From: Pseudoalteromonas sp. MSK9-3
GTDB taxonomy: Bacteria > Pseudomonadota > Gammaproteobacteria > Enterobacterales > Alteromonadaceae
Assembly (NCBI RefSeq): GCF_003590335.1
Contig: NZ_MIET01000030.1
Coordinates: forward strand, 1-64,000
Length of the DNA: 64,000 bases
Direction of reading: 5' to 3'
The notes under the pieces are model-generated. The model made no database searches, was not told the DNA's origin, and saw only the letters and a list, made by a program, of their open reading frames with translations. This document shows positions 48,459 through 58,434 of this stretch, piece by piece. Each line of letters opens with the position of its first letter. Position 1 is the first letter of the stretch. The position numbers and the translations under genes are program-made.

Positions 48459-50558
48459 ATGGATTTTAAAGCGGTTTTACAGCAAATCAATAGAGATAAA
48501 AAAGAATACGCCAAAGGCGTAGGAACCCCTCTAATGGTATTGGCTGCACTGGGCATGGTAATATTACCTCTACCCCCATTCTTATTGGATATTCTTTTTT
48601 CCTTCAATATAGCCTTAGCACTCGTCGTTTTACTTGTGACTGTGTACACAATGAAGCCACTTGAATTTGGCATGTTTCCAGCTGTTTTGTTGATTGCCAC
48701 GATCATGCGACTCGCACTCAATGTAGCAAGTACTCGCGTAGTATTGTTGGAAGGCCATAACGGTGGAGACGCAGCCGGTAAGGTAATTGAAGCATTCGGC
48801 TCGGTGGTCATTGGTGGAAATTACGCCGTTGGCTTAGTTGTATTTTTAATTCTTATTATTATTAATTTTGTGGTAATTACAAAAGGTGCAGGGCGTATAT
48901 CTGAAGTGTCAGCTCGCTTTACGCTCGATGCTATGCCAGGTAAACAAATGGCCATTGATGCTGACTTAAATGCAGGGTTTATTAGTGCGGATGAAGCACG
49001 TGCAAGGCGAGATGAAGTAACCCGAGAAGCCGACTTTTATGGCTCTATGGATGGTGCGAGTAAGTTTGTTAAAGGTGATGCAATAGCGGGTATTGTGATC
49101 TTAGCGATTAATATTATAGGTGGCCTTTTCGTCGGGATGATCCAGCACGACCTTTCTTTTGGTCGAGCGATGGAGGTCTATACTTTATTAACAATTGGTG
49201 ATGGCTTAGTTGCCCAGCTACCCTCTCTGTTGCTTTCTATTGGTACGGCGATTGTTGTAACTAGGCAAAACGAATCTCACAATATGGGAGACCAATTTAA
49301 ATCTCAGCTAGGAAATGAAAAATCACTTTCTATCGCAGCGGCTATTTTAATTGTGATGGGGTTGGTACCTGGTATGCCACATGTCGCGTTTTTAAGTCTA
49401 GGTGCACTATTAGGGTACCTTGCATATTATACACAAACACAAAAAACCAAAGCTGAAGAAGAAAAAAAAGCGGAAGAGGCTAAAGGTGGTGATGTTGCGG
49501 CACGTAAACAAGACCAAAAAGAGTTAGGCTGGGATGATGTACAACCTGTCGATGTCATTGGCTTAGAAGTGGGCTACCGTTTAATTCCATTAGTAGACCA
49601 AGCGCAAGGAGGTGAGTTACTGAGTCGTATTAAAGGTGTTCGTAAGAAGCTCTCTCAAGAGCTTGGTTTCTTGGTACCACCAGTTCATATTAGAGATAAC
49701 TTAGAGCTGGATCCCAATGCCTATAATATTACTTTAATGGGAGTGGGTTCTGGGGATGGCGAACTAAAGCATGGTGATGAGTTAGCAATTAATCCAGGCC
49801 AAGTATTTGGACCTATCAATGGTGTTGCCACAACTGACCCTGCATTTGGCTTAGAGGCTGTTTGGATAAAACCAGACCAAAAAGATGAAGCCCATTCATT
49901 AGGTTACACTGTAGTCGATGCTGCGACAGTCGTCGCGACCCACATTAGCCAATTACTGACAAATAATGCGTCTTTATTATTAGGTCATGAAGAAGTTCAA
50001 AACTTGTTAGATATATTAGCAAAAACCCACCCTCGACTAGTCGAAGGGCTAGTGCCAGATATTTTGCCTTTAACAACTATCGTAAAAGTCCTGCAAAATT
50101 TACTAAATGAAGGCGTGGCAATTCGGGATATGCGTTCAATTGTACAGACCCTAGTTGAGTATGGCCCAAGAAGCCAAGACCCTGATGTATTAACGGCTGC
50201 AGTGAGGATTGCACTGCGTCGATTGATTATTCAGGATGCAGTTGGGGGTGCTGAAGAAATCCCTGTCATAACATTGGCGCCTGAGTTGGAACAGATGTTG
50301 CATCAGTCACTTCAGAACGCAGGTGATGAAGGGGCAGGTATCGAACCAGGCCTTGCGGAGCGGCTTCAAGAATCGTTAAGAGAAGCGCATCAAACGCAAG
50401 AAATGTTAGGTGACCCGTCAATTTTATTAACCTCAGGTATGTTGAGAAGTGTGCTCTCAAGATTTGTGAAACATACAATACCTGGACTTCGAGTGATGTC
50501 ATATCAGGAAGTACCAGATGAAAGACAAATCAAGATTGTGAGCTCAGTTGGACAATAA
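48459..50558 (+). CDS. flhA: Export gate protein FlhA
   Basis: 699 residues. About eight membrane segments in residues 20-330, with the FHIPEP-type signature region (GRISEVSARFTLDAMPGKQMAIDADLNAG is the conserved cytoplasmic loop). The rest is the soluble nonameric ring domain that binds chaperone-cargo complexes (LGHEEVQNLLDILAKTHPRLVE). Intact and full length. Confidence 0.95.
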   Translation: MDFKAVLQQINRDKKEYAKGVGTPLMVLAALGMVILPLPPFLLDILFSFNIALALVVLLVTVYTMKPLEFGMFPAVLLIATIMRLALNVASTRVVLLEGHNGGDAAGKVIEAFGSVVIGGNYAVGLVVFLILIIINFVVITKGAGRISEVSARFTLDAMPGKQMAIDADLNAGFISADEARARRDEVTREADFYGSMDGASKFVKGDAIAGIVILAINIIGGLFVGMIQHDLSFGRAMEVYTLLTIGDGLVAQLPSLLLSIGTAIVVTRQNESHNMGDQFKSQLGNEKSLSIAAAILIVMGLVPGMPHVAFLSLGALLGYLAYYTQTQKTKAEEEKKAEEAKGGDVAARKQDQKELGWDDVQPVDVIGLEVGYRLIPLVDQAQGGELLSRIKGVRKKLSQELGFLVPPVHIRDNLELDPNAYNITLMGVGSGDGELKHGDELAINPGQVFGPINGVATTDPAFGLEAVWIKPDQKDEAHSLGYTVVDAATVVATHISQLLTNNASLLLGHEEVQNLLDILAKTHPRLVEGLVPDILPLTTIVKVLQNLLNEGVAIRDMRSIVQTLVEYGPRSQDPDVLTAAVRIALRRLIIQDAVGGAEEIPVITLAPELEQMLHQSLQNAGDEGAGIEPGLAERLQESLREAHQTQEMLGDPSILLTSGMLRSVLSRFVKHTIPGLRVMSYQEVPDERQIKIVSSVGQ

Positions 50559-50579
50559 TAGGACTCAAGGGGTTGTAAC

Positions 50580-52103
50580 ATGAAAATTAAACGTTTTTTT
50601 GCTAAAGATATGCGTACAGCATTAAAAGAAGTCAAAGAAGAACTTGGCGTTGATGCAGTGATCATGTCCAATAAAAAATTGGCAGATGGTGTTGAGATAG
50701 TTGCAGCTGTAGATAATGACCGAGAGGTGGTTAAACAACCGGAAGCGTCACTGCAAGCCCCTACGGCTTCTATAAAACCGCAATCACAAGCATCAAGAGT
50801 TGTGCGACCTGAGCCTCAACGCGCTCGCCCTGAGCCACAAGCAGAGGTCGCTGATAGTTTACAAGCGCTATTGGAGCGTCAGGCCCCTCGTCCTCGTTCT
50901 CCTGAGCTTGCTTCTATGTTTTCTCAATCAGGAATTGATACAGAACAAGTATTTAATAAACAAGCAAGTACACATGAGCAATATGCGCCTACCCAATCTC
51001 GCGTCGAGCAGCAAAATTACGCTAGACATACGCCGCAAAAGCAGGCACAACCTCGACAAGATGATATTTCAGCGAGAATGCATTCTGACAGTTCAGATTG
51101 GCAGTTTGATGACGAACTTGACTCTGGATTTGGCGACGATATGACGAAAGCCAATACTGCTGCTAAACCGGATGAAATGACATCTATGCGTGAAGAGATG
51201 AATGCAATTCGTCAATTGTTAGAACATCAGGTTTCAGGTTTAATGCAGCAAGATATGGCGCGTAGAGATCCAACAAGAGCCTGCTTAATTGACCGACTCC
51301 AAGGCATGGGGATCGATGCTGAAGTTGCTGAGCAAATGGCATGTTTTATACCTGATGATGTTTCTCGAAAAGAGGCGTGGAATGCGTTATTGAGCATGGT
51401 TGTAAACCAGATGCATACAACAAACAATGATATTTTACGTCAAGGTGGAGTTTATGCGCTAGTTGGCCCTACAGGTGTAGGGAAAACAACGACGGTAGCG
51501 AAGCTTGCAGCGTTAGGGGCTCAGAAATATGGCGCTGATAAAGTTGCTTTAATTACAACGGATACATATAGAATTGGGGCGTATGAACAACTTGCGACGT
51601 ATGGCCGCATCATAGGTTGTCCGGTAAAGCAGGTAAAAGATGCTAATGAATTAGCAGAAGTTTTATATCATTTACGTAATAAGCGTCTAGTATTAATAGA
51701 CACTGCGGGCATGAGTCAGAGAGACTTGCGTTTAACAGAGCAATTGAATACGTTAATGCGCAGCGCACGTGTAGATATTAGAAGTTATTTAGTGTTGAGT
51801 GCCACGTCTCAGATGCATGTACTGCAAGAGTCAGTGCGTCACTTCCAAAAAGTGAATTTAAGTGGTTGTATTTTCACAAAACTTGATGAATGTCTAAGTT
51901 TAGGTGAGATTATTAGTATTGCGATTCAAAATCGCTTGCCAATAGGGTATCTTACCAATGGTCAACGAGTGCCTGAAGACATTCGAGTGGCAAATGCTCA
52001 AAAGTTAGTCAAAAAAGCTGAGCAATTGTATTTAAAGAGAATAAAAGCACAACATTCAAGGCGTGAAGCAGTGGCGTCTCAGACAGTAGGAATGTATGAT
52101 TAA
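50580..52103 (+). CDS. flhF: Polar flagellar GTPase FlhF
   Basis: 507 residues. The start MKIKRFFAKDMRTALKEVKEELG and the Pro/Gln-rich B linker (50-180) are followed by the SRP-type N and G domains: G1 VGPTGVGKTT at 295-304, TTDTYRIGAYEQL, and LIDTAGMSQRD. It marks the cell pole and brings the first flagellar proteins there. Overlaps flhG by eight bases. Confidence 0.94.
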   Translation: MKIKRFFAKDMRTALKEVKEELGVDAVIMSNKKLADGVEIVAAVDNDREVVKQPEASLQAPTASIKPQSQASRVVRPEPQRARPEPQAEVADSLQALLERQAPRPRSPELASMFSQSGIDTEQVFNKQASTHEQYAPTQSRVEQQNYARHTPQKQAQPRQDDISARMHSDSSDWQFDDELDSGFGDDMTKANTAAKPDEMTSMREEMNAIRQLLEHQVSGLMQQDMARRDPTRACLIDRLQGMGIDAEVAEQMACFIPDDVSRKEAWNALLSMVVNQMHTTNNDILRQGGVYALVGPTGVGKTTTVAKLAALGAQKYGADKVALITTDTYRIGAYEQLATYGRIIGCPVKQVKDANELAEVLYHLRNKRLVLIDTAGMSQRDLRLTEQLNTLMRSARVDIRSYLVLSATSQMHVLQESVRHFQKVNLSGCIFTKLDECLSLGEIISIAIQNRLPIGYLTNGQRVPEDIRVANAQKLVKKAEQLYLKRIKAQHSRREAVASQTVGMYD

Positions 52104-52956
52104 CACAGTTTTAGATCAAGCAAGTGGCCTGCGTAGGATGAATCAAAATAATAACCATGGTGTAAAAGTCATTGCCGTTACCGGAGGTAAGGGGGGTGTT
52201 GGGAAAACCAATGTGTCGTTGAACACAGCTATAGCGCTAGGCCAACAAGGTAGTAGAGTACTGGTTTTAGATGCCGATTTAGGCTTAGCAAACTGTGATG
52301 TGATGTTAGGTTTGCGTGTTGAAAAGAACTTATCACATGTGCTTTCGGGTGAATGTGAGCTAGATGAAATTCTGGTTGAAGGGCCTGCGGGCATCAAAAT
52401 TGTGCCTGCTACATCTGGCTCGCAAAATATGGTTGAGCTAACTCCCGCTGAACATGCAGGGCTAATTCGTGCTTTTAGTGAGCTAAATACCGAGTTTGAT
52501 ATACTCATTGTAGATACAGCAGCGGGTATTTCAGATATGGTTCTGAGCTTTTCTAGAGCTGCCCAAGATGTGATGGTGGTGGTATGTGATGAACCTACAT
52601 CAATAACTGATGCCTATGCACTAATTAAAGTGTTGAGCAGAGAGCACGGCGTTTACAAATTTAAAATAGTTGCCAATATGGTGCGAAGTTTAAGAGAAGG
52701 GCAAGAATTGTTTGCTAAACTGTCAAAAGTGACGGATAGATTCTTAGATGTGGCACTTGAGTTAGTTGCAACGGTCCCTTATGACGAAAATATGCGAAAA
52801 TCTTCGCGTCGTCAAAAAACAATTGTTGAACTATTTCCAAAATCTCCAGCTGCGGTTGCATTTCGTGGTTTGGCAAGCAAGGCCGTCAAGTGGCCTATAC
52901 CACATCAGCCATCAGGTCATTTAGAGTTTTTTATTGAACAACTTGTCAATGGGTAA
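52096..52956 (+). CDS. flhG: Flagellar number regulator FlhG (FleN)
   Basis: 286 residues of the MinD/ParA class. The N-terminal DQASGLRRM is the DQAxxLR helix that stimulates FlhF. The deviant Walker A is GGKGGVGKTN with the signature lysine at 32, followed by DADLGLANCDVMLGL. A C-terminal amphipathic helix is expected for membrane binding. It limits the number of polar flagella and, in relatives, restrains FlrA/FleQ. Confidence 0.93.
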   Translation: MINTVLDQASGLRRMNQNNNHGVKVIAVTGGKGGVGKTNVSLNTAIALGQQGSRVLVLDADLGLANCDVMLGLRVEKNLSHVLSGECELDEILVEGPAGIKIVPATSGSQNMVELTPAEHAGLIRAFSELNTEFDILIVDTAAGISDMVLSFSRAAQDVMVVVCDEPTSITDAYALIKVLSREHGVYKFKIVANMVRSLREGQELFAKLSKVTDRFLDVALELVATVPYDENMRKSSRRQKTIVELFPKSPAAVAFRGLASKAVKWPIPHQPSGHLEFFIEQLVNG

Positions 52957-52958
52957 TT

Positions 52959-53693
52959 ATGGCATCATCGGTGGGTAAAGCGATGGGGTATCAAACGACA
53001 GAACACTTGAGTATGGTGGTAGAGCGCCATGCATCACTTGTAAAAAAGGTAGCGTGTCACTTGCTGGCACGTTTGCCTGCAAATATCCAATTAGATGATT
53101 TAATTCAATCTGGTATGATTGGTCTTATCGAAGCATCAAAGAATTTTGATGCCAGCAAAGGTGCGAGTTTTGAAACATTTGCCGGAATTCGGATCCGAGG
53201 CGCTATGCTTGATGAGATCCGCCGTGGTGATTGGGCACCGAGATCTGTTCATAAAAATAGCAGAACGGTGGCTGAAGCGATATCTTTTCTCGAATCTGAG
53301 CTTGGGCGAGAACCAAAAGACACTGAAATCGCTGAAAAACTTGATATTACGCTAGATGAGTACCATCATATTCTACATGATGTAAATGCGAGTAAGATTA
53401 TTGGTATAGAGGACTTAGGCGTCGACGAAGACGCTATAACTCCTGCAAACCATGATTTATCGCTAGACAAACCCTTTAATAACGTTAAAAATGAACGTTT
53501 TAACGAATCGTTGCTTTCAGCGATACAATCGCTGCCAGAAAGAGATGGGTTAGTATTGTCTCTGTATTACAACGATGAGATGAATTTAAAAGAAATCGGC
53601 CAGATACTTGATGTAAGTGAATCTCGTGTTAGCCAAATACATGGGCAGGCAATGATAAAGCTCAAAGCTAAAATCAATGACTGGGTCAATTAG
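52959..53693 (+). CDS. fliA: Flagellar sigma factor FliA (sigma-28)
   Basis: 244 residues with sigma regions 2 (DDLIQSGMIGLIEASKNFD, FETFAGIRIRGAMLDEIRRGDWAPR), 3 and 4 (LPERDGLVLSLYYNDEMNLKEIGQIL, SESRVSQIHGQAM). It directs late-class genes such as flagellin and chemotaxis genes. Two bases after flhG, so part of the flhA-flhF-flhG transcript. Confidence 0.95.
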   Translation: MASSVGKAMGYQTTEHLSMVVERHASLVKKVACHLLARLPANIQLDDLIQSGMIGLIEASKNFDASKGASFETFAGIRIRGAMLDEIRRGDWAPRSVHKNSRTVAEAISFLESELGREPKDTEIAEKLDITLDEYHHILHDVNASKIIGIEDLGVDEDAITPANHDLSLDKPFNNVKNERFNESLLSAIQSLPERDGLVLSLYYNDEMNLKEIGQILDVSESRVSQIHGQAMIKLKAKINDWVN

Positions 53694-53731
53694 AGTAAAA
53701 ATAATAGGTTGAAACCTCACTGGAGGATGTT

Positions 53732-54115
53732 TTGGATAAAAACATGAAAATTCTCGTGGTTGATGATTTTTCTACAATGAGGAGAATAATCAAAAACTTA
53801 CTTAGGGACTTGGGCTTTACAAATGTACAGGAAGCCGATGATGGAAGTACTGCGCTTCCTATGCTGCAAAATCAAGAGTTTGATTTTGTGGTAACCGACT
53901 GGAACATGCCGGGGATGCAAGGCATCGATCTCTTGCGTGCAATCCGTGCAGATGACAGCTTGAAGCATATCCCAGTTCTTATGGTAACTGCTGAAGCTAA
54001 GAAAGAGCAGATTGTTGCTGCGGCGCAAGCTGGTGTGAATGGATACATTGTTAAGCCATTTACTGCAGGAACACTGAAAACTAAGCTAGAAAAAGTGTTT
54101 GAACGTTTAGGTTAA
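53732..54115 (+). CDS. cheY: Chemotaxis response regulator CheY
   Basis: 127 residues. The TTG at 53732 is taken as start because GGAGGA lies six bases before it; the first ATG in frame (53744) is too far from that site. Residues D11, D12, the phosphoacceptor D56 in [11 protein letters not shown]86-region VTAEAKKEQ and K108 of [12 protein letters not shown] are all present. CheY-P binds FliM to reverse the motor. Confidence 0.94.
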   Translation: MDKNMKILVVDDFSTMRRIIKNLLRDLGFTNVQEADDGSTALPMLQNQEFDFVVTDWNMPGMQGIDLLRAIRADDSLKHIPVLMVTAEAKKEQIVAAAQAGVNGYIVKPFTAGTLKTKLEKVFERLG

Positions 54116-54134
54116 TAATAAGAAGGAGAGGCTT

Positions 54135-54917
54135 ATGTCAACGCCTTCTGTGCCTCAAATCACCCTTGAACAAGCGAAGCAACTTGTTGTGTACTTGGAG
54201 CAAGGTGAGCAAGAAAAAGCAGACCAGCTTATTCTGGATGCTGCAAATAAAGAACAGTCCGAGTTGTTCGCGGAGGTTGGGAAATTAACCCGACAGTTGC
54301 ATGAGTCTTTAAAAAGTTTCGAACTCGACACTCGTCTTTCTGATTTGACGACTGAAGCCATTCCGGATGCTAAACAACGTTTAAACTACGTCATGGAAAT
54401 GACGGAGAATGCGGCGAATAAAACAATGGATGCGATAGAGGCTAGTTTGCCTTTAGCGCAACAATTGGGTGATGACATATCACAAATAAAGCCTACTTGG
54501 GACCGTCTTATGAGCCGAGATATTCAGCTTGGTGAGTTTAAGACGTTATGTCATGACCTAGACCGCTTTATGCAGGGCTCTCAAACTCGAACTGATGAGC
54601 TACAGAGCCTGATGACTAACGTGCTAATGGCACAAGATTATCAAGATTTAACCGGCCAAGTTATTCGCCGTGTTATTGAACTTGTCAGGGAAGTTGAAGA
54701 TAACCTTATCCATATGCTTACCGTTTTTGGTACAACTGATGAGCAGCCGAATCAGGAAAGTAACCTTGTTACAGATGATGTAGCTGTTCAAACAACTGAA
54801 ATAGATATAGATGCGATTTCTGGTCCAGAGGGTCCTATATTAGACGCTGATACGCGTGATGATGTAGTGTCTGGGCAGGATGAAGTCGATGATTTATTGT
54901 CTAGTTTAGGCTTCTAA
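54135..54917 (+). CDS. cheZ: CheY-P phosphatase CheZ
   Basis: 260 residues, mainly helical. The catalytic stretch is AQDYQDLTGQVIRRVI with the conserved glutamine, and the C-terminal CheY-binding peptide is DDLLSSLGF. A region of about 45 acidic residues separates them. It removes phosphate from CheY. Confidence 0.93.
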   Translation: MSTPSVPQITLEQAKQLVVYLEQGEQEKADQLILDAANKEQSELFAEVGKLTRQLHESLKSFELDTRLSDLTTEAIPDAKQRLNYVMEMTENAANKTMDAIEASLPLAQQLGDDISQIKPTWDRLMSRDIQLGEFKTLCHDLDRFMQGSQTRTDELQSLMTNVLMAQDYQDLTGQVIRRVIELVREVEDNLIHMLTVFGTTDEQPNQESNLVTDDVAVQTTEIDIDAISGPEGPILDADTRDDVVSGQDEVDDLLSSLGF

Positions 54918-54932
54918 TAGGAGAGTATGTAC

Positions 54933-57122
54933 ATGAGCTTTGAAGTCGATGAAGATATCTTACAAGACTTTCTTGTTGAAGCTGGGGAAATTTTAGAGCT
55001 GCTGTCTGAGCAATTAGTCGAGCTAGAAAATAACCCTGAAGATAAAGAGTTATTGAACGCAATTTTCCGTGGTTTTCATACCGTAAAAGGTGGTGCTGGC
55101 TTTTTGAGCATGACCGAATTGGTTGACGCCTGTCATGGTGCTGAAAACGTGTTTGACGTGCTTAGGCAAGGTCAGCGCAGTGTTAGCTCAGAGCTAATGG
55201 ATGTGATTTTACAGTCATTAGATACCATTAATGAAATGTTTGGTCATATTCAAAATCGCGAAAAACCAGAACCGGCTGATCCACAACTGCTGGAAACATT
55301 ACACCAATTAAGTCGCCCTGAATCAGAAGATGAAGCGCCCGTAGCGGCTGCTGAACCTGAGCCTGTTGAAGCGCCAGCGCCTGCTGATGATGTTTTGTTT
55401 GATGCAGACATAGCGCCTGCTGCGCCGGCTACTACAGATGGCGGCATTGATGAAATATCAGAAGATGAGTTCGAAAACTTATTAGATGAGTTACATGGCT
55501 CAGGGCAAGGCCCTGCAGTTACAGCACCCTCTACGCCTGCAACACCTGCTGCTGCCAGTAGCGATGGAGATATAAGCGATGATGAGTTTGACAGTTTACT
55601 TGATGAATTACACGGCGTTGGTAGTTTCGGTAATATAGAGGCAGAACAATCAGCTCCGCCAGCACCCGCTTCACCAAGTGCAACTGCCGCAGATGATGAT
55701 GAAATAAATGACGATGATTTTGAAGCATTGTTAGACGAACTACACGGTAAAGGTGGTGCCCCTCGTTCTAAAGAGGCTGAGGCTCCTGCTAAACCAAGTG
55801 CGCCAGCGCCAAAACCTGAGCCACCAAAGGCGGCTACTCCACCTCCGGCTCCTAAACCAGCTCCAGCCCCGAAGCCTGTAGCCAAACCTGCGCCTAAAAA
55901 AGCGGAAGCGTCGCCAGCAAAAGCGCCTGCAGCTAAGAAGCCTGCAGCCACTCAGGCTGAAACAACAGTTCGTGTAGATACTAAACGTTTAGACCAAATC
56001 ATGAATATGGTCGGCGAATTGGTACTTGTTCGTAACAGACTTGTTAGCCTTGCAAATAATACCAATAGTGAAACTATGGGTAAGGCGATATCGAATTTGG
56101 ATGTGGTTACCGCGGATTTACAGGGTGCGGTAATGAAAACCCGCATGCAGCCAATTAAGAAAGTATTCGGTCGCTTTCCACGCGTAGTTCGAGATTTAGC
56201 ACGAAGCCTGAAAAAAGACATTAACTTGATTTTAGAAGGTGAAGAGACAGATTTAGATAAAAACTTGGTTGAAGCTCTAGCAGACCCACTTGTCCACTTA
56301 GTGAGAAACTCAGTTGACCATGGTATTGAAATGCCAGATGTGCGTGAAGCAGGCAATAAATCAAGAACGGGTACTGTGACACTTTCTGCCTCTCAAGAAG
56401 GGGATCATATCTTATTGACCATCAGAGATGATGGTGCTGGGATGGATCCTGAGAAGCTTAAGAAAATAGCCATTGGTAAAGGAGTCATAGACTCAGACCA
56501 AGCGAGCCGTTTATCTGACACCGAAGCGTATAATTTAATTTTTGCACCGGGCTTTTCGACTAAAGAAGAAATATCGGATATTTCAGGTCGTGGCGTTGGA
56601 ATGGACGTTGTAAAGACGAAAATTACTCAGCTAAATGGTTCTGTAAATATACAGTCTGAATTAGGTGTTGGTACAATTTTAGAAATTAAAGTACCGCTTA
56701 CTTTGGCTATATTACCGACGTTAATGGTGGTGGTTGGTGAGCAAACGTTCGCTTTACCATTAGCTGGCGTGAGTGAAATCTTCCATTTAGACTTAACCAA
56801 GACAAATATCGTTGATGGGCAGCTGACTATTATTGTTCGTCAAAAAGCCATTCCATTGTTTTACTTAGAGCATTGGTTAGTAAAAGGTGCCGATACAACA
56901 ACAAGAAAAGCAGAAGGCCACGTTGTTATTGTTCAAATAGGAACTCAACAAGTAGGCTTTGTTGTTGACTCTTTAATTGGTCAAGAGGAGGTTGTTATAA
57001 AACCTTTAGACCAACTACTACAAGGTACGCCAGGAATGGCGGGGGCAACAATTACTTCTGATGGCGGGATTGCCCTAATCTTAGATGTGCCAAATATGTT
57101 GAAGTATTATGCTGGGCAATAG
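54933..57122 (+). CDS. cheA: Chemotaxis histidine kinase CheA with three acidic repeats
   Basis: 729 residues from the ATG at 54933 (AGGAG nine bases upstream; another ATG at 54927 is too close). Hpt domain with H49 in FRGFHTVKGGAGF. Between about 130 and 340 lies an Ala/Pro-rich linker that holds three copies of an acidic motif ending in LLDELHG (174-189, 213-228, 257-272); no ordinary CheY-binding P2 domain is recognisable. Then dimerisation, HATPase (LVRNSVDHGIE, DDGAGMDPEKL, GRGVGMDVVKT) and CheW-like domains. Confidence 0.94.
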   Translation: MSFEVDEDILQDFLVEAGEILELLSEQLVELENNPEDKELLNAIFRGFHTVKGGAGFLSMTELVDACHGAENVFDVLRQGQRSVSSELMDVILQSLDTINEMFGHIQNREKPEPADPQLLETLHQLSRPESEDEAPVAAAEPEPVEAPAPADDVLFDADIAPAAPATTDGGIDEISEDEFENLLDELHGSGQGPAVTAPSTPATPAAASSDGDISDDEFDSLLDELHGVGSFGNIEAEQSAPPAPASPSATAADDDEINDDDFEALLDELHGKGGAPRSKEAEAPAKPSAPAPKPEPPKAATPPPAPKPAPAPKPVAKPAPKKAEASPAKAPAAKKPAATQAETTVRVDTKRLDQIMNMVGELVLVRNRLVSLANNTNSETMGKAISNLDVVTADLQGAVMKTRMQPIKKVFGRFPRVVRDLARSLKKDINLILEGEETDLDKNLVEALADPLVHLVRNSVDHGIEMPDVREAGNKSRTGTVTLSASQEGDHILLTIRDDGAGMDPEKLKKIAIGKGVIDSDQASRLSDTEAYNLIFAPGFSTKEEISDISGRGVGMDVVKTKITQLNGSVNIQSELGVGTILEIKVPLTLAILPTLMVVVGEQTFALPLAGVSEIFHLDLTKTNIVDGQLTIIVRQKAIPLFYLEHWLVKGADTTTRKAEGHVVIVQIGTQQVGFVVDSLIGQEEVVIKPLDQLLQGTPGMAGATITSDGGIALILDVPNMLKYYAGQ
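55452..55748 (+). repeat. Three coding repeats of the LLDELHG motif in cheA
   Basis: Copies at 55452-55499, 55569-55616 and 55701-55748 encode EISEDEFENLLDELHG, DISDDEFDSLLDELHG and EINDDDFEALLDELHG. The DNA copies differ at silent positions, so selection acts on the peptide. Spacing is 39 and 44 residues. Confidence 0.9.
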
Positions 57123-57193
57123 CCCAATTTGGTAAATTATAGTTAAATTGATTGAAGTGGTGCTCGGCACCACTTTTCAGATCCGCATAAAAA

Positions 57194-58351
57194 ATGAGCG
57201 TGCCAATGGCAGTTAAAGTATTAGTAGTTGACGACTCGAGCTTTTTTCGTCGTCGAGTCAGTGAAATTTTAGAAAAAGACAGCGACATAAAAGTCATTGA
57301 CTTTGCAGTGAATGGCCAAGATGCTGTCGAAAAAGCAGCAAAATTACGACCTGATGTTATCACTATGGATGTTGAAATGCCTGTGATGGACGGGATCAGT
57401 GCTGTAAAAGAAATCATGAAGGCCAACCCGACGCCAATCTTAATGTTTTCTTCTCTAACAAGAGAAGGAGCGGGGGCGACACTAGATGCATTAGACGCTG
57501 GGGCTGTGGATTTCTTACCTAAAAAGTTTGAAGATATCGCACGAAATAGCGAAGAGGCGATTAAGTCACTGCAAACAAAAGTAAAAGAGATTGGTCGTAG
57601 AAGAATGCCGCGTATGGCACCTTCTATGACTGCAACACGCGCTCCAGTGAGTGATACCACGAGTCGTCTTAATACACGGCAAGTAAAGCCATCAGTGCCA
57701 CAACCTGATCGCAGCTTTAATCGTACAGCGCCGGTTTCAAGCTCTAGTGCAGCAAGCGTAAAAGCATCAGGAAAACGTTATCAGTTGGTTGCTATTGGGA
57801 CTTCTACTGGCGGTCCAGTTGCATTACAGACTATTTTGACACAACTTCCAGCTAACTTCCCTCACCCCATTTTACTTATCCAACATATGCCTGCTGCGTT
57901 TACACCAGCTTTTGCTGGTAGGCTAGACAGCTTGTGCAAAATAAAAGTACAAGAAGCAAAAAATGGGGACAGATTAGTGCCCGGTGTTGCTTATTTAGCT
58001 CCAGGTGGACAACAGATGATGGTTGAGGCACGTGGTGGATCAAAAACGCTAAAAGTTTTTGAAGACGATAGCCCTCGGATCACCTACAAACCGAGTGTTG
58101 ATATCACATTTGCAAGTGCAGCGAAAGCGTATCAAGGCGATGTGCTGGCGGTTGTGTTAACCGGTATGGGAGCTGATGGACGAGATGGTGCGAGAATGCT
58201 AAAACAAGCTGGCGCGACTATCTGGGCGCAGGACGAAAAAACCTGTGTTGTTTATGGAATGCCCCAAGCGGTTGCAAATGCCGGTTTATCGACTGAAAGC
58301 TTAGCACTTCAGGATGTAGCGACACGTGTTACAAAAGAAGTTGGCTGTTAG
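57194..58351 (+). CDS. cheB: Chemotaxis methylesterase CheB
   Basis: 385 residues. Receiver (D59 in [13 protein letters not shown]), a Ser/Arg-rich linker (135-192), and the esterase domain with S204 in IGTSTGGP, the histidine in [13 protein letters not shown] and the aspartate in [11 protein letters not shown]. It removes methyl groups from chemoreceptors. No cheR is present in the window. Confidence 0.94.
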   Translation: MSVPMAVKVLVVDDSSFFRRRVSEILEKDSDIKVIDFAVNGQDAVEKAAKLRPDVITMDVEMPVMDGISAVKEIMKANPTPILMFSSLTREGAGATLDALDAGAVDFLPKKFEDIARNSEEAIKSLQTKVKEIGRRRMPRMAPSMTATRAPVSDTTSRLNTRQVKPSVPQPDRSFNRTAPVSSSSAASVKASGKRYQLVAIGTSTGGPVALQTILTQLPANFPHPILLIQHMPAAFTPAFAGRLDSLCKIKVQEAKNGDRLVPGVAYLAPGGQQMMVEARGGSKTLKVFEDDSPRITYKPSVDITFASAAKAYQGDVLAVVLTGMGADGRDGARMLKQAGATIWAQDEKTCVVYGMPQAVANAGLSTESLALQDVATRVTKEVGC

Positions 58352-58434
58352 TCGATATTTTTGAGTACCCTAATAAAGGTTTAGATGATAGATTCATAAT
58401 GAATAGACATCGCGTTTAGGAATAGACATAAATA

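Noticed and set aside
55250..55951. Long Ala/Ser/Gly-rich reading frame of 233 codons on the minus strand
   Set aside because: It is the mirror of the Ala/Pro-rich repeat linker of cheA; low-complexity codons create an open antisense frame. It has no family features and no ribosome site.
57052..57660. 202-codon minus-strand frame
   Set aside because: It spans the end of cheA and start of cheB antisense, with no recognisable domain.
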